From assembly GCF_900104805.1 (NCBI RefSeq), contig NZ_LT629751.1:3990501-4054500 (forward strand): a stretch of 64,000 nt of DNA, written 5' to 3'. The translations under genes and the position numbers were made by a program. The notes under the pieces were generated by a model. The model was given only the letters and a program-made list of their open reading frames with translations. It did no database searches and was not told the DNA's origin. This document shows, piece by piece, positions 27,706 through 36,977 of this stretch. The DNA comes from Pseudomonas oryzae (lineage in GTDB: Bacteria; Pseudomonadota; Gammaproteobacteria; Pseudomonadales; Pseudomonadaceae). Position 1 is the stretch's first letter. Every line of letters begins with the position of its first letter.

Positions 27706-28740
27706 ATGAAGCCGGTATTCACCCGCCTGGCCGCACCCTTGCTGCTCGCCTGCGCTGCAGGCTCCGCCCATGCCGCTCCGATCACCCTGAAGATCGCGCA
27801 TTTCCTGCCGGTCAACTCCAATGCCCAGCAGAACGTCATCCAGCCCTGGTGCGACGAGCTGAACCAGGCCTCGGCCGGCCGGCTGGTCTGCCAGATCTAC
27901 CCCTCCATGCAACTCGGCGGCACCCCGGCCAAGCTGGTCGACCAGGTCCGCCAGGGTGTCGCCGACGTGGTCTGGACGGCGCCCGGTTACTCCCCCGGTC
28001 GCTTCCCCAAGACCGAGGCCCTGGAGCTGCCGGGCGTCCTGCCGCAGGGCGGGGTCGCCGCCGGCCGGGTGATCTGGGCCTTCTACCAGCAGCAGCTGAC
28101 CGACGAGTACGCGCCCTACAAGGTGCTCGCCCTGTTCTCCGATGGCGGCATGAACCTGCACGCCACCCGCCATCCGCTGCGCACCTCGGCCGACCTGCAG
28201 GGCCTGCGCCTGCGCGTGCCCAACCGGACCATCTCGCGCACCCTCGAGGCGCTGGGCGTGGTGCCGGTGGCCATGCCGCCCGCGCTGGTCACCGAGTCGC
28301 TGTCCAAGGGCGTGGTGGATGGTGCCTCGGCGGTCTGGGAGGTGCTGGCGCCGACCAAGATGGACGAGATCACCCATCACCACCTGGAAACGCCGGCCGA
28401 CCAGCCGGTACTCGGCGCCACCGTGCTGACGATGCTGATGAACAAGCGCAAGTACGACAGCCTGCCGGCCGACCTGCGGGCGATCGTTGACCAGCACAGC
28501 GGCCGGGCCCTGGTCGAGCGCTTTGGCCAGGCTTGGGATGTGGCCATCGAGCAGACCCGCAACAAGGTGATCGCGGCGGGGCACGAGGTTCATCGCCTGA
28601 GCGACGACGACTACCGGCAGGTGCTCGAGCGCGTGCGTCCACTCGAGCAGCAGTGGATCGACGAGGTGAGCGCCAAGGGCATCGACGGCCGCGCGCTGGT
28701 CGACGCCGCCCGCGCCCAGGCCACCCAAGCCGCCCGCTGA
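27706..28740 (+). CDS. TRAP transporter solute-binding protein, DctP type
   Basis: A 344-residue periplasmic protein with a Sec signal ending SAHAA. The DctP fold is shown by IYPSMQLGGTPAKLVDQVRQ, GVADVVWTAPGYSPGRFPKT and DLQGLRLRVPNRT (Arg that binds substrate carboxylate). No DctQ/DctM membrane subunits are adjacent, so it is an orphan binding protein. A clear paralogue is encoded at 39325. It heads an apparent three-gene unit with a class II aldolase and a PanE-like reductase. Confidence 0.9.
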   Translation: MKPVFTRLAAPLLLACAAGSAHAAPITLKIAHFLPVNSNAQQNVIQPWCDELNQASAGRLVCQIYPSMQLGGTPAKLVDQVRQGVADVVWTAPGYSPGRFPKTEALELPGVLPQGGVAAGRVIWAFYQQQLTDEYAPYKVLALFSDGGMNLHATRHPLRTSADLQGLRLRVPNRTISRTLEALGVVPVAMPPALVTESLSKGVVDGASAVWEVLAPTKMDEITHHHLETPADQPVLGATVLTMLMNKRKYDSLPADLRAIVDQHSGRALVERFGQAWDVAIEQTRNKVIAAGHEVHRLSDDDYRQVLERVRPLEQQWIDEVSAKGIDGRALVDAARAQATQAAR

Positions 28741-28777
28741 ACAACCGATGGCCCTTATCCGGGCGGAGAGAGACGAG

Positions 28778-29542
28778 ATGAACAACAACTACTACGAACG
28801 ACCGCAACGCTTCAGCGAAGAGGAGTGGCAGGCCCGGGTCAAACTGGCCGCGGCCTACCGGATCTTCGACTACCTCGGCTGGTCCGAGCTGATCTACAAC
28901 CACATTTCCCTGCGCGTGCCCGGCCCGGACAAGCACTTCCTGACCAATCCCTTCGGCCTGCACTACTCCGAGGTGCGGGCCTCCAATCTGGTCAAGGTCG
29001 ACGTGGCCGGCAACGTGATCGGCGACTCGGACTGGCCGATCAACCCGGCCGGCTTCACCTTCCATGGCGCGATCCACGATCGCCTGCCGGAAGCCCACTG
29101 CGTGATGCACGTGCACACCACGCCGACCATGGGGGTCTGCTGCCTCGAGGACGGGCTGGAATTCAGCAACTTCTATGCGGCACAGTTGTACGGCAAGGTC
29201 GCCTACCATGACTTCGAGGGCATCACCGTGCACGCCGACGAGGGCGAGCGGATCCTGGCCAGCGCCGAGGACAAGCCGGTGCTGCTGCTGCGCAATCACG
29301 GCCCGGTGGTCATAGGCGCGACCCTGGCGCAGGCTTTCTCGTTGATGTTCCTGCTCCAGCGCGCTTGCGAGGTACAACTGGCGACCCGCACGATGGGTAC
29401 GCCGCGGCAGATTCCCGAGGCGGTGCTGCGCAAGTGCGTGGCCGACTCGCTGCCGCTCGATCCGAAGTACGGGGCGGGCGAGGATGCCTTCTGTGCGCTG
29501 ACGCGGCTGATCGATCGCATCGATCCCGACTACCGTCACTGA
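28778..29542 (+). CDS. Class II aldolase/adducin-domain protein
   Basis: A 254-residue protein of the fuculose-phosphate aldolase/adducin fold. LGWSELIYNHISLRVPG, LKVD-like LVKVDVAGNVIG and the zinc-ligand region CVMHVHTTPTMG are present, with a further ligand in LLLRNHGPVVIG. These enzymes act on hydroxy-acid or sugar-phosphate substrates; the substrate cannot be read from the sequence. ATG 28778 follows a purine-rich GGAGAGAGACGAG. It starts 37 bases after the TRAP binding protein gene. Confidence 0.87.
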   Translation: MNNNYYERPQRFSEEEWQARVKLAAAYRIFDYLGWSELIYNHISLRVPGPDKHFLTNPFGLHYSEVRASNLVKVDVAGNVIGDSDWPINPAGFTFHGAIHDRLPEAHCVMHVHTTPTMGVCCLEDGLEFSNFYAAQLYGKVAYHDFEGITVHADEGERILASAEDKPVLLLRNHGPVVIGATLAQAFSLMFLLQRACEVQLATRTMGTPRQIPEAVLRKCVADSLPLDPKYGAGEDAFCALTRLIDRIDPDYRH

Positions 29543-29630
29543 TCGCCGGCAGTCGCCTGTTCCGCCAATCACCAAGGTCCTGCCGGGCTGTGTCCGGCCG
29601 GGCCTTTCCGGTCTCAGCAGAGGGTTATCC

Positions 29631-30623
29631 ATGAAGGTCTGCATCGTCGGCGCCGGCGCCATCGGCGGTTTCCTCGGCAGCAAGCTCGCCGCGGCGGGAG
29701 CTACGGTCAGCGCCCTGGCGCGGGGCGCCACGCTGGATTCGCTGCGCCGCCACGGCTGGCGCCTGCAAACCGGCGAGGGCCTGCTGCAGGCGCCGCTGGC
29801 GGCGGCCGACGCCAGCGCCGGGGCGCTCGGCGAGCAGGATCTGCTGATCATCACGGTCAAGGGCCAGGCCCTGGCCGAGCTGGCGCCGCGTCTGGTGCCG
29901 CTGCTCGGGCCGGAAACCCTGGTGCTGCCGGCGATGAACGGCGTGCCCTGGTGGTTCTGCCACGGGCTGCCGGGCTTCGAGACACCGCTGGCCAGCGTCG
30001 ATCCGCGCGGCGCCATCGCGCGGACTATCCCGCTGGAGCGGGTCGTCGGCTGCGTGGTGCACGCCAGCTGCACCGCTCCGGAGCCGGGACTGGTGCGCCA
30101 CGTGATGGGCAACGGGCTGATCGTCGGCGAACCGGCCGGCGGCGCGTCCGCGCGGGTGCAGCAACTGGCCGGGCTGCTGGAGCGGGCCGGCTTCGCGGTC
30201 ACCGTCAGCGCCGATATCCGCTACGACATCTGGTACAAGCTGTGGGGCAACCTGACCATGAATCCGGTCTCGGCGATCACCGGCGCGACCATCGACCGCC
30301 TGCTCGACGACCAGCTGGTGCGCCAGTTCTGCTCGGCGGCGATGGGCGAGGCCGCCGCCATCGGCCGGCTGATCGGCTGCGACGTCACCCAGAGCCCCGA
30401 CGAGCGCCATGCGGTGACCCGCAAGCTGGGCGCGTTCAAGACCTCGATGCTGCAGGACGCCGAGGCGGGGCGCGCCATCGAGCTGGACGCCATCGTCGGC
30501 GCGGTGCAGGAGATCGGCCGGCGCGTGGGGGGCGAGACGCCGAACATCGACGCCCTGCTCGGCCTGACGCGGCTGTTCGCGCGGGTGCATGGCCTGTACC
30601 CGCAGGCCGGGGCGCAGGGCTGA
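29631..30623 (+). CDS. 2-dehydropantoate 2-reductase-like dehydrogenase (ApbA/PanE family)
   Basis: A 330-residue NAD(P)-dependent reductase. The Rossmann motif is GAGAIGGFLGSKLAAAGA at the N-terminus; the catalytic lysine region is DIWYKLWGNLTMNPVSAITG and the C-terminal KTSMLQDAEAGRAIELDAIVG is the substrate-binding helix. Genuine PanE makes pantoate, but a PanE-like protein beside an aldolase and TRAP binding protein is more likely catabolic, acting on a branched 2-keto acid. That is inference from context. Confidence 0.85.
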   Translation: MKVCIVGAGAIGGFLGSKLAAAGATVSALARGATLDSLRRHGWRLQTGEGLLQAPLAAADASAGALGEQDLLIITVKGQALAELAPRLVPLLGPETLVLPAMNGVPWWFCHGLPGFETPLASVDPRGAIARTIPLERVVGCVVHASCTAPEPGLVRHVMGNGLIVGEPAGGASARVQQLAGLLERAGFAVTVSADIRYDIWYKLWGNLTMNPVSAITGATIDRLLDDQLVRQFCSAAMGEAAAIGRLIGCDVTQSPDERHAVTRKLGAFKTSMLQDAEAGRAIELDAIVGAVQEIGRRVGGETPNIDALLGLTRLFARVHGLYPQAGAQG

Positions 30624-30719
30624 AGGCCCGCGCCGCGGTTTTCTGCCGATACCCCCAGTTGCTGGTCGGTGGGCAATCGCTGCGCGAGTAGCGCCACCCT
30701 ACGGACCAGGTGCCACAAA

Positions 30720-30750
30720 CACGAAGCCCCCGCATCGCGGGGGCTTCGTG
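30720..30750 (-). terminator. Terminator downstream of metQ
   Basis: A 14-bp perfect stem (CACGAAGCCCCCGC and its complement) with a three-base loop. Read on the minus strand it is followed by TTTGT, so it most likely ends the metNIQ transcript, and it can also stop read-through from the plus-strand reductase gene. Confidence 0.85.
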
Positions 30751-30769
30751 CATTGCAGCGAACTTGCAG

Positions 30770-30797
30770 GGTGGAAAACCGCGCAGCGTTTTCCACC
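30770..30797. repeat. REP-like palindrome GGTGGAAAAC / GTTTTCCACC
   Basis: Ten-base perfect arms around CGCGCAGC, between the metQ terminator and the metQ stop. It is the same design as the palindromes at 36978, 43603 and 43738 (GGTGG, A-rich step, GCGCAGC or GCTGCGC centre). Confidence 0.75.
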
Positions 30798-30817
30798 GGC
30801 TAGCCAAGCCCTCAGGA

Positions 30818-31594
30818 TCAGAACGCCGGCACCACCGCGCCCTGGTACTTGTCGGCGATGAAGGCCTTCACCTCGTCGCTGTGCAGGGCCTTGGCCAGCT
30901 TCTGCATGGCCTCGCTGTCCTTGTTGTCGGCGCGGCTGACCAGGATGTTGACGTAGGGCGAGTCGTTGCCCTCGATGGCCAGGGCGTCCTTGGTCGGGGT
31001 CAGGCCGGCTTCCAGGGCGTAGTTGGTGTTGATCAGCGCCAGGTCGACCTGCTTGAGCACGCGCGGCAGGGTGGCCGCTTCCAGTTCGCGCACCTGGATC
31101 TTCTTCGGATTGGCGGCGATGTCCTTCGGCGTGGCGGTGATGCCGGCGCCGTCCTTGAGGGTGATCACCCCGGCCTTGGCCAGCAGCAGCAGGGCGCGGC
31201 CGCCGTTGGTGGCGTCGTTGGGGATGGCCACGCTGGCGCCTTCGGGCAGCTCGTCGAGGCTCTTGATCTTGCTGGAGTAGGCGCCGAACGGCTCGATGTG
31301 CACGCCGGTCACGCTGACCAGCTCGGTCTTGCGGCTGGCGTTGAACTCGTCGAGGTAGGGCTGGTGCTGGAAGAAGTTGGCGTCGAGGTTCTTCTGCTGC
31401 ACCTGCAGGTTGGGTTGCACGTAGTCGGTGAACACGCGCACCTTCAGCTCCACGCCCTGCTTGGCCAGCAGCGGCTTGACCACTTCGAGGATCTCCGCGT
31501 GCGGCACCGGGGTGGCGGCCACGTTGAGGGTTTCCGCCTGGGCGGTGGCGGAGAAGGCGGCGAACAGGGTCGCGGCGGCCAGCAGTTTCTTCAT
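30818..31594 (-). CDS. metQ: D-methionine-binding protein MetQ (NlpA family)
   Basis: A 258-residue periplasmic binding protein with a Sec signal ending TAQAE and no obvious lipobox. TPVPHAEILEVVKPLLA, NLDANFFQHQPYLDEFN and VAIPNDATNGGRALLLLAKAG are NlpA/MetQ signatures. It works with MetN and MetI in high-affinity methionine import. AAGGAG precedes the ATG. It is the last gene of metN-metI-metQ. Confidence 0.93.
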   Translation of the reverse strand: MKKLLAAATLFAAFSATAQAETLNVAATPVPHAEILEVVKPLLAKQGVELKVRVFTDYVQPNLQVQQKNLDANFFQHQPYLDEFNASRKTELVSVTGVHIEPFGAYSSKIKSLDELPEGASVAIPNDATNGGRALLLLAKAGVITLKDGAGITATPKDIAANPKKIQVRELEAATLPRVLKQVDLALINTNYALEAGLTPTKDALAIEGNDSPYVNILVSRADNKDSEAMQKLAKALHSDEVKAFIADKYQGAVVPAF

Positions 31595-31652
31595 TGTCGA
31601 ACTCCTTGTGGGATGGAACGCCGGGGCGGCGGATGGCCGCGCCCGATCGGAT

Positions 31653-32321
31653 TCACTTGCGCGAGAAACGGATCACCAGGCGGTCGCCGACGCTCTGCAG
31701 CACCTGCACCAGCACCAGCAGGAGGACCACGGTGACCGCCATGACGTCGGGCTGGTAGCGCTGGTAACCATAGCGCACGGCGAGATCGCCGAGACCGCCG
31801 CCGCCGATCAGGCCGGACATGGCGGTATACGACACCAGGGTGATGGCGGTGACGGTGACCGCGGCGAGCAGGCCGGGGCGCGCCTCGGGCAGCAGCGCCG
31901 CGAGGATGATCTGCCGGGTGCTGGCGCCCATCGCCTGGGTCGCCTCGATGATGCCGCGGTCGACCTCGCGCAGCGCGGTCTCGGCCAGGCGGGCGAACAG
32001 CGGCGTGGCGCCGACCACCAGCGGCGGGATGGCGCCGATGGCGCCCAGCGAGGTGCCGACGATCAGCTCGGTGAGCGGGATCATCAGGATCAGCAGGATG
32101 ACGAAGGGCACCGAGCGCAGCACGTTGACCACCAGCGACAGCAGGCGGTAGACGGGCTTGTGGTCGAACAGCTGGCGCGGGCCGGTGAGGAACAGCAGCA
32201 CGCCGAGCGGCAGGCCGAACAGCACGGTGAACAGCAAGGATCCGCCGAGCATCGCCAGGGTGTCGAGGCTGGCCTGCCAGATTTCCGGCCAGAACACGTT
32301 GGGCAGCAGTTTCTCCAGCAT
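31653..32321 (-). CDS. metI: Methionine ABC transporter permease MetI
   Basis: A 222-residue inner-membrane permease with five hydrophobic segments and the coupling-helix EAA loop EATQAMGASTRQIILAALLP. VLRSVPFVILLILMIPLTE is a MetI hallmark. Its ATG shares one base with the metN stop (TGATG), indicating translational coupling. Confidence 0.94.
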   Translation of the reverse strand: MLEKLLPNVFWPEIWQASLDTLAMLGGSLLFTVLFGLPLGVLLFLTGPRQLFDHKPVYRLLSLVVNVLRSVPFVILLILMIPLTELIVGTSLGAIGAIPPLVVGATPLFARLAETALREVDRGIIEATQAMGASTRQIILAALLPEARPGLLAAVTVTAITLVSYTAMSGLIGGGGLGDLAVRYGYQRYQPDVMAVTVVLLLVLVQVLQSVGDRLVIRFSRK

Positions 32322-33328
32322 CAGCGCAGCACCTCCACGTGCACGTCGGCGGCGTCGAGGCGCGCCAGGGCGGCCTCCAGGTCGCCGCCGGTGAGGGCCA
32401 GGGTCAGCTGGCCGTAGGGGATGTCGCGGATGCGGTCGATGCGTCCGGCGAGGATGCTGTAGTCGACCCCGGTGTCGCGCGCCACCTGGCCGAGCAGCGG
32501 TGCGTAGGTCGCCTCGCCGCGGAAGGTCAGGCGCAGGATGCGCCCCGGCACGTGGGCGAAGTCGTCCTGCTGCTCGCTTTCGTCGACGTGCTCGGACTCC
32601 AGCACGAAGCGCCGGGTGGTCGGGTGCTGCGGATGCAGGAACACGTCGGCCACCGCGCCCTGTTCGACGATCACCCCGCCGTCCATCACCGCCACGCGGT
32701 CGCACACGCGGCGGATCACCTCCATCTCGTGGGTGATCAGCACGATGGTCAGCTGGAGTTCGCGGTTGATCTCGGCCAAGAGCTGCAGCACCTGACCGGT
32801 GGTCTGCGGGTCGAGGGCGCTGGTCGCCTCGTCGCAGAGCAGGATCTTCGGCTCCAGGGCCAGCGCGCGGGCGATGCCGACGCGCTGCTTCTGCCCGCCG
32901 GAGAGCTGCGCCGGGTACTTGTCGGCGTGCGCGGAGAGGCCGACGCGGGCGAGCAGCTCGGCGACGCGCGCGTCGATCGCCGCGCGCGGCAGCTCGCCGG
33001 CCAGCTTCAGCGGCAGGGCGACGTTGTCGGCGACGGTCTTCGAGGCCAGCAGGTTGAAGTGCTGGAAGATCATGCCGATGCGCTGGCGCAGGCGGCGCAG
33101 ACCGTCGGCGTCGAGGGCGGTGGCGTCGGCGCCGTCGATCAGGATGCGCCCGCCGGAGGGCTCCTCGAGGCGGTTGATCAGGCGCAGCAGGGTGCTCTTG
33201 CCGGCGCCGGAGTGGCCGATCAGGCCGAAGATCTCGCCGGCGCCGATCTGCAGCGACGTGGGCTGCAGGGCGGGTACGTCGCGGCCATTGACCCGGTACG
33301 CCTTGTGGACGTTGTCGAATTGGATCAC
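32321..33328 (-). CDS. metN: Methionine ABC transporter ATPase MetN
   Basis: A 335-residue ABC ATPase: Walker [21 protein letters not shown] near residue 38, ABC signature [19 protein letters not shown], Walker [14 protein letters not shown]. The C-terminal NIL domain (about residues 255-335), which senses methionine in E. coli MetN, is present. In P. aeruginosa a metN copy lies directly beside the znu locus in the same order, from memory. Confidence 0.95.
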   Translation of the reverse strand: MIQFDNVHKAYRVNGRDVPALQPTSLQIGAGEIFGLIGHSGAGKSTLLRLINRLEEPSGGRILIDGADATALDADGLRRLRQRIGMIFQHFNLLASKTVADNVALPLKLAGELPRAAIDARVAELLARVGLSAHADKYPAQLSGGQKQRVGIARALALEPKILLCDEATSALDPQTTGQVLQLLAEINRELQLTIVLITHEMEVIRRVCDRVAVMDGGVIVEQGAVADVFLHPQHPTTRRFVLESEHVDESEQQDDFAHVPGRILRLTFRGEATYAPLLGQVARDTGVDYSILAGRIDRIRDIPYGQLTLALTGGDLEAALARLDAADVHVEVLR

Positions 33329-33440
33329 GGGAAAACCTTGTGGGTGAGGGGACGGGCCCTGGCGGCAGAGTGTAGCGGCCCGTTTTTAGTGCGAAAAATG
33401 CTTTGAAAGACTATCGATATAGCTGATCGCGCGGAAAGGT

Positions 33441-33836
33441 CTACTCGGCGATCTCGCCGTCGACATCCGCCGCCGGCGCCGGCTGCAGCGCGCCACCCAG
33501 GCCGTTGGTCAGCGCCGGGGCCTTGGGCATCAGCGCGCGGGCGCGCGCCAGGGCGGTGGTGGCGGCGTTCAGGTCGCCGGCCTCGAGGGCCTGCTGGCTG
33601 CGCTGCAGCCAGGCGTCGGCGAGCAGGCGCTGGTAGGTCTCGGCCTGCGGATCGTCCTGTGCGCGCAGGTGGCCGAGGGTCAGCCCGGCCGCCTCCAGCT
33701 CGCCGGCGCTGAGCAGGCGCTCGAACTGCTGGCGCTCGCGGGCCTGTGCGCGACTCTCGGCACTCCACGGCAGGCTCTGGCAGGCAGCGAGCAGCAGCAG
33801 GCTCAGCAGCGGCAGGCAGCGAAGGGCACGGGTCAT
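33441..33836 (-). CDS. Small lipoprotein with TPR-like helices
   Basis: A 131-residue lipoprotein: leader with lipobox LAAC (Cys19), then helical pairs (FERLLSAGELEAAGLTLGHL and WLQRSQQALEAGDLNAATTA) resembling a tetratricopeptide unit. It lies between znuB and metN on the same strand, the place of the conserved hypothetical PA5502 in P. aeruginosa as I remember it. A role in the zinc or methionine system is not shown. Confidence 0.75.
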   Translation of the reverse strand: MTRALRCLPLLSLLLLAACQSLPWSAESRAQARERQQFERLLSAGELEAAGLTLGHLRAQDDPQAETYQRLLADAWLQRSQQALEAGDLNAATTALARARALMPKAPALTNGLGGALQPAPAADVDGEIAE

Positions 33837-33872
33837 GGCAAAAGCCTCGGACTGTTCACAAAGTAGGCAATT

Positions 33873-34661
33873 CTACACCGCCCGGCGCGGCAGCAGGAAG
33901 CTCAGCAGGAACAGGGCGGCGGCGCTGACCACGATGGACGGCCCGGCCGGGGTGTCCTGGTACCAGGACAGCGCCAGGCCGGCGCACACCGCCACCAGGC
34001 CGACCAGGCTGGCGCCGGCGGCCATCTGCTCGGGGCTTTTCGCGTGGCGCTGGGCGCTCGCGGCGGGAATGATCAGCAGCGAGGTGATCAGCAGCACGCC
34101 GACGATCTTCATCGCCACCGCGATCACCACGGCGATCAGCAGCATCAGCGCCAGGCGCAGGGCGCCGACCGGCAGGCCCTCGACCCGCGCCAGCTCCTCG
34201 TGCACGGTGAGCGCCAGCAGCGGGCGCCACAGCCAGGCCAGCACGCCGAGCACCAGCGCGCTGCCGGCGACGATCCACCACAGGTCGCCGGCGCCCACCG
34301 CCAGCAGGTCGCCGAACAGGTAGGCCATCAGGTCGACGCGCACCGCGTCGAGGAAGCTGACGGTGACCAGGCCTAGCGACAGGGTGCTGTGGGCGAGGAT
34401 GCCGAGCAGGGTGTCGGCGGCCAGCGGCTGGCGCTGCTGGAGGGTGACCAGCAGCACGGCGAGGATCACGCAGCCGACGGTCACCGCCAGGGTCGGGCTG
34501 ACGTCGAGCAGGAAGCCCAGCGCCACGCCGAGCAGCGCGGCGTGGGCGAGGGTGTCGCCGAAGTAGGCCATGCGCCGCCAGACCACGAAGGAGCCGAGCG
34601 GGCCGGCGACCAGGGCCAGGGCGAGCCCGGCGAGCAATGCGTTGAGCAGGAAGTCGGGCAT
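33873..34661 (-). CDS. znuB: Zinc ABC transporter permease ZnuB
   Basis: A 262-residue ABC-3 family membrane protein with about eight hydrophobic segments. GPLGSFVVWRRMAYFGDTLA and HAALLGVALGFLL at the N-terminus and LLITSLLIIPAASAQRHAKS near residue 195 are family signatures. Its ATG follows the znuC stop with one base between them. It imports zinc with ZnuA and ZnuC. Confidence 0.95.
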   Translation of the reverse strand: MPDFLLNALLAGLALALVAGPLGSFVVWRRMAYFGDTLAHAALLGVALGFLLDVSPTLAVTVGCVILAVLLVTLQQRQPLAADTLLGILAHSTLSLGLVTVSFLDAVRVDLMAYLFGDLLAVGAGDLWWIVAGSALVLGVLAWLWRPLLALTVHEELARVEGLPVGALRLALMLLIAVVIAVAMKIVGVLLITSLLIIPAASAQRHAKSPEQMAAGASLVGLVAVCAGLALSWYQDTPAGPSIVVSAAALFLLSFLLPRRAV

Positions 34662-34662
34662 G

Positions 34663-35436
34663 TCAGTGCTTGCAGTTCGGGCCGTGGACGTGGGGTTGGG
34701 GGCGCAGCACCACGCTGCCGTGCAGGTCGTGCTGGTGGTCGTGCTGGTGGTGGTAGATCGCCAGGCTGCGCGCGTCGTTGCCGAACAGCTCGCGGAACAC
34801 CGGGTCGCTGCTGACCTGTTCCGGATGGCCGGAGCAGCACACGTGGCGGTTCAGGCAGATCACCCGGTCGGTGGCGCTCATCACCAAGTGCAGGTCGTGG
34901 GAGACCATCAGCACGCCGCAGCCGTAGCGCTTGCGCAGGCGGCCGATCAGCCGGTACAGCTCGCTCTGCCCGGCGATGTCGACGCCCTGCACCGGCTCGT
35001 CGAGCACCAAGAGCTCCGGCTGGCGCAGCAGGGCGCGGGCCAGCAGTACGCGCTGCATCTCGCCGCCGGAGATCTTCTGCAGCGGGCTGTCGATCACCTT
35101 GGCCGCGCCCACCTCGCCGAGCGCCTCGAGGGCGCGGGCGCGGTCGACGCCGGGCACCAGGCGCAGGAAGCGCAGCACCGACAGCGGCAGGGTCGGCTCG
35201 ACATGCAGCTTCTGCGGCATGTAGCCGATGCGCAGGCGCTCGCGGCGCCACACGCTGCCGCTGTGCGGTTCGAGCAGGCCGAGCACCACGCGCACCAGGG
35301 TGGTCTTGCCGGCGCCGTTGGGGCCGATCAGGGTGACGATCTCGCCGGGCTTGAGTTCCAGCTGCACGTCCTGCAGCACCGGGCTGCCGGCGAAGCTGAC
35401 GCCGACGCCGTCGAGGCGGATCAGCGCGTCGCTCAT
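34663..35436 (-). CDS. znuC: Zinc ABC transporter ATPase ZnuC
   Basis: A 257-residue ABC ATPase: Walker [18 protein letters not shown], signature [19 protein letters not shown], Walker [13 protein letters not shown]. The C-terminal tail is His-rich ([12 protein letters not shown] and HVHGPNCKH), as usual in ZnuC, and may bind zinc. The ATG at 35436 overlaps the zur stop by four bases (ATGA). Confidence 0.95.
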   Translation of the reverse strand: MSDALIRLDGVGVSFAGSPVLQDVQLELKPGEIVTLIGPNGAGKTTLVRVVLGLLEPHSGSVWRRERLRIGYMPQKLHVEPTLPLSVLRFLRLVPGVDRARALEALGEVGAAKVIDSPLQKISGGEMQRVLLARALLRQPELLVLDEPVQGVDIAGQSELYRLIGRLRKRYGCGVLMVSHDLHLVMSATDRVICLNRHVCCSGHPEQVSSDPVFRELFGNDARSLAIYHHQHDHQHDLHGSVVLRPQPHVHGPNCKH

Positions 35437-35918
35437 GCTGCCTCCCGGCACTGCGCGCACAGGCCGACCACCTCGACCATCTGGCTCTCCACGGCGAAGC
35501 CGACCTCGGCGGCGGCGGCGTGGATGGCCGCGCCGATCGCCGGCTGCTCGACCTCGATGGCGGTGCTGCACTGACGACAGATGAAGAAGTGGCCCTGGTG
35601 GCTCTGCCCCGGATGGTTGCAGCCGATGAAGGCGTTCAGCGAGGCCAGGCGATGGATCAGGCCGTGCTCGAGGAGGAAGTCCAGCGCGCGGTACACGGTG
35701 GGCGGCGCGGCGCGGCGGCCGTCCTCGGCGCTGAGCACGCCGAGGATGTCGTAGGCGCCGAGCGGCCGATGACTCTGCCAGACCAGCTCCAGCACGCGCC
35801 GGCGCAGGGCGGTCAGGCGCGCGCCGGCGCGTGCGCACACGCTGTCGGCGGCGGCCAGCGCCGCGCTCACGCAGTGACTGTGGTCGTGGGGGTGACAGGC
35901 CAGCGGGGCGGTCGCCAT
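35433..35918 (-). CDS. zur: Zinc uptake regulator Zur (Fur family)
   Basis: A 161-residue Fur-family repressor. The N-terminal winged helix ([20 protein letters not shown]) is followed by a dimerisation domain with zinc ligands: [17 protein letters not shown] gives one CXXC and [12 protein letters not shown] the other, with HPGQSHQGH between. With zinc it represses znuA and zur-znuCB from the shared operator at 35941. A His-rich N-terminus (CHPHDHSHC) may also bind metal. GGAG precedes the ATG at 35918. Confidence 0.94.
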   Translation of the reverse strand: MATAPLACHPHDHSHCVSAALAAADSVCARAGARLTALRRRVLELVWQSHRPLGAYDILGVLSAEDGRRAAPPTVYRALDFLLEHGLIHRLASLNAFIGCNHPGQSHQGHFFICRQCSTAIEVEQPAIGAAIHAAAAEVGFAVESQMVEVVGLCAQCREAA

Positions 35919-35940
35919 GGTGACACTCCGGAGCAAAGGG

Positions 35941-35957
35941 ATGTTATTGTATAACAA
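35941..35957. promoter_or_regulatory. Zur operator between zur and znuA
   Basis: ATGTTATTGTATAACAA is a near-perfect palindrome (GTTAT-N3-ATAAC) of the gammaproteobacterial Zur box type. It lies in the 64-bp divergent intergenic region, 26 bases upstream of znuA and 23 bases from the zur start, so one site can control both directions. Confidence 0.9.
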
Positions 35958-35982
35958 TTTATGACTCTGGAGAGCTGCCACC

Positions 35983-36960
35983 GTGCGCCGTCTGTTTTCC
36001 CTGCTGTCCTCCGCCCTGCTCGCCGCCGCGCTGACCGCGCCGGCGCATGCCGAGGTGCGCGTGCTGACCAGCATCAAGCCGCTGCAGCTGATCGCCGCCG
36101 CCGTGCAGGACGGCGCCGGCAGCCCCGAGGTGCTGCTGCCGCCGGGCGCCTCTCCGCACCACTACGCGCTGCGCCCCTCCGACGTGCGCCGGGTATCCGA
36201 GGCCGACCTGCTGTACTGGATCGGCCCCGACCTGGAGGGCTTCCTGCCGCGCGTGCTGGAGGGCCGCAAGGCGCCCAGCCTGGCCGTGCAGGAGCTGCCC
36301 GGCCTGCACCTGCGCCGCTTCGGCGAGGAGCACCACCACGAGGACGAGGGGCACGCCGATGCCCATGGGGAGCACGACGCGCCCGGCCACGACGCGCACG
36401 AGGCCGGCGAACACGAGCACGACCATGCCCATCGCCCCGGTCTGCTCGACGCCCACCTGTGGCTGCTGCCGGGCAACGCGCGGGTGATCGCCGCGCGCAT
36501 GGCCGCCGACCTGGCCCAGGCCGACCCGGCCAACGCGGCGCGCTACCAGGCCAACCTGGCCGCCTTCGAGCAGCGCCTCGCCGCCGCCGACGCCCGCCTC
36601 AAGGAGCGTCTGACTCCGCTGAAGAGCAAGCCGTTCTTCGTCTTCCACGAGGCCTTCGACTACTTCGAGGAGGCCTACGGCCTGCGCCATGCCGGGGTGT
36701 TCGCGGTCAGCGCCGAGGTGCAGCCGGGCGCCCGCCACGTCGCGGCGATGCGTCAGCAGCTCAAGGCCGCCGGACCGAGCTGCGTGTTCAGCGAGCCGCC
36801 GCTGCAGCCGCGCCTGGCGCAGACCCTCAGCGACGGCCTGCCGGTGCGCCTGGCCGAACTGGACGCGCTGGGCTTCGACCTCAAGGCCGAGGCCGGCGGC
36901 TACGAGCGCCTGCTGGAGAAGCTCGGCGACGGCCTGGCCGGGTGCCTGGAAAAGCTCTGA
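35983..36960 (+). CDS. znuA: Zinc-binding periplasmic protein ZnuA
   Basis: A 325-residue cluster A-I binding protein with a Sec signal ending PAHAE. Zinc ligands are His in GASPHHYALRPSD, His in LDAHLWLLPGNA and His in FFVFHEAFDYFEEAY. A His/Asp/Glu-rich loop (EEHHHEDEGHADAHGEHD and EHEHDHAH, about residues 110-150) is typical of ZnuA and may collect zinc. GTG start at 35983 with TGGAGAG upstream; an ATG at 35961 is in another frame. Confidence 0.95.
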   Translation: MRRLFSLLSSALLAAALTAPAHAEVRVLTSIKPLQLIAAAVQDGAGSPEVLLPPGASPHHYALRPSDVRRVSEADLLYWIGPDLEGFLPRVLEGRKAPSLAVQELPGLHLRRFGEEHHHEDEGHADAHGEHDAPGHDAHEAGEHEHDHAHRPGLLDAHLWLLPGNARVIAARMAADLAQADPANAARYQANLAAFEQRLAAADARLKERLTPLKSKPFFVFHEAFDYFEEAYGLRHAGVFAVSAEVQPGARHVAAMRQQLKAAGPSCVFSEPPLQPRLAQTLSDGLPVRLAELDALGFDLKAEAGGYERLLEKLGDGLAGCLEKL

Positions 36961-36977
36961 GGCGGGGGATGGCGCAG

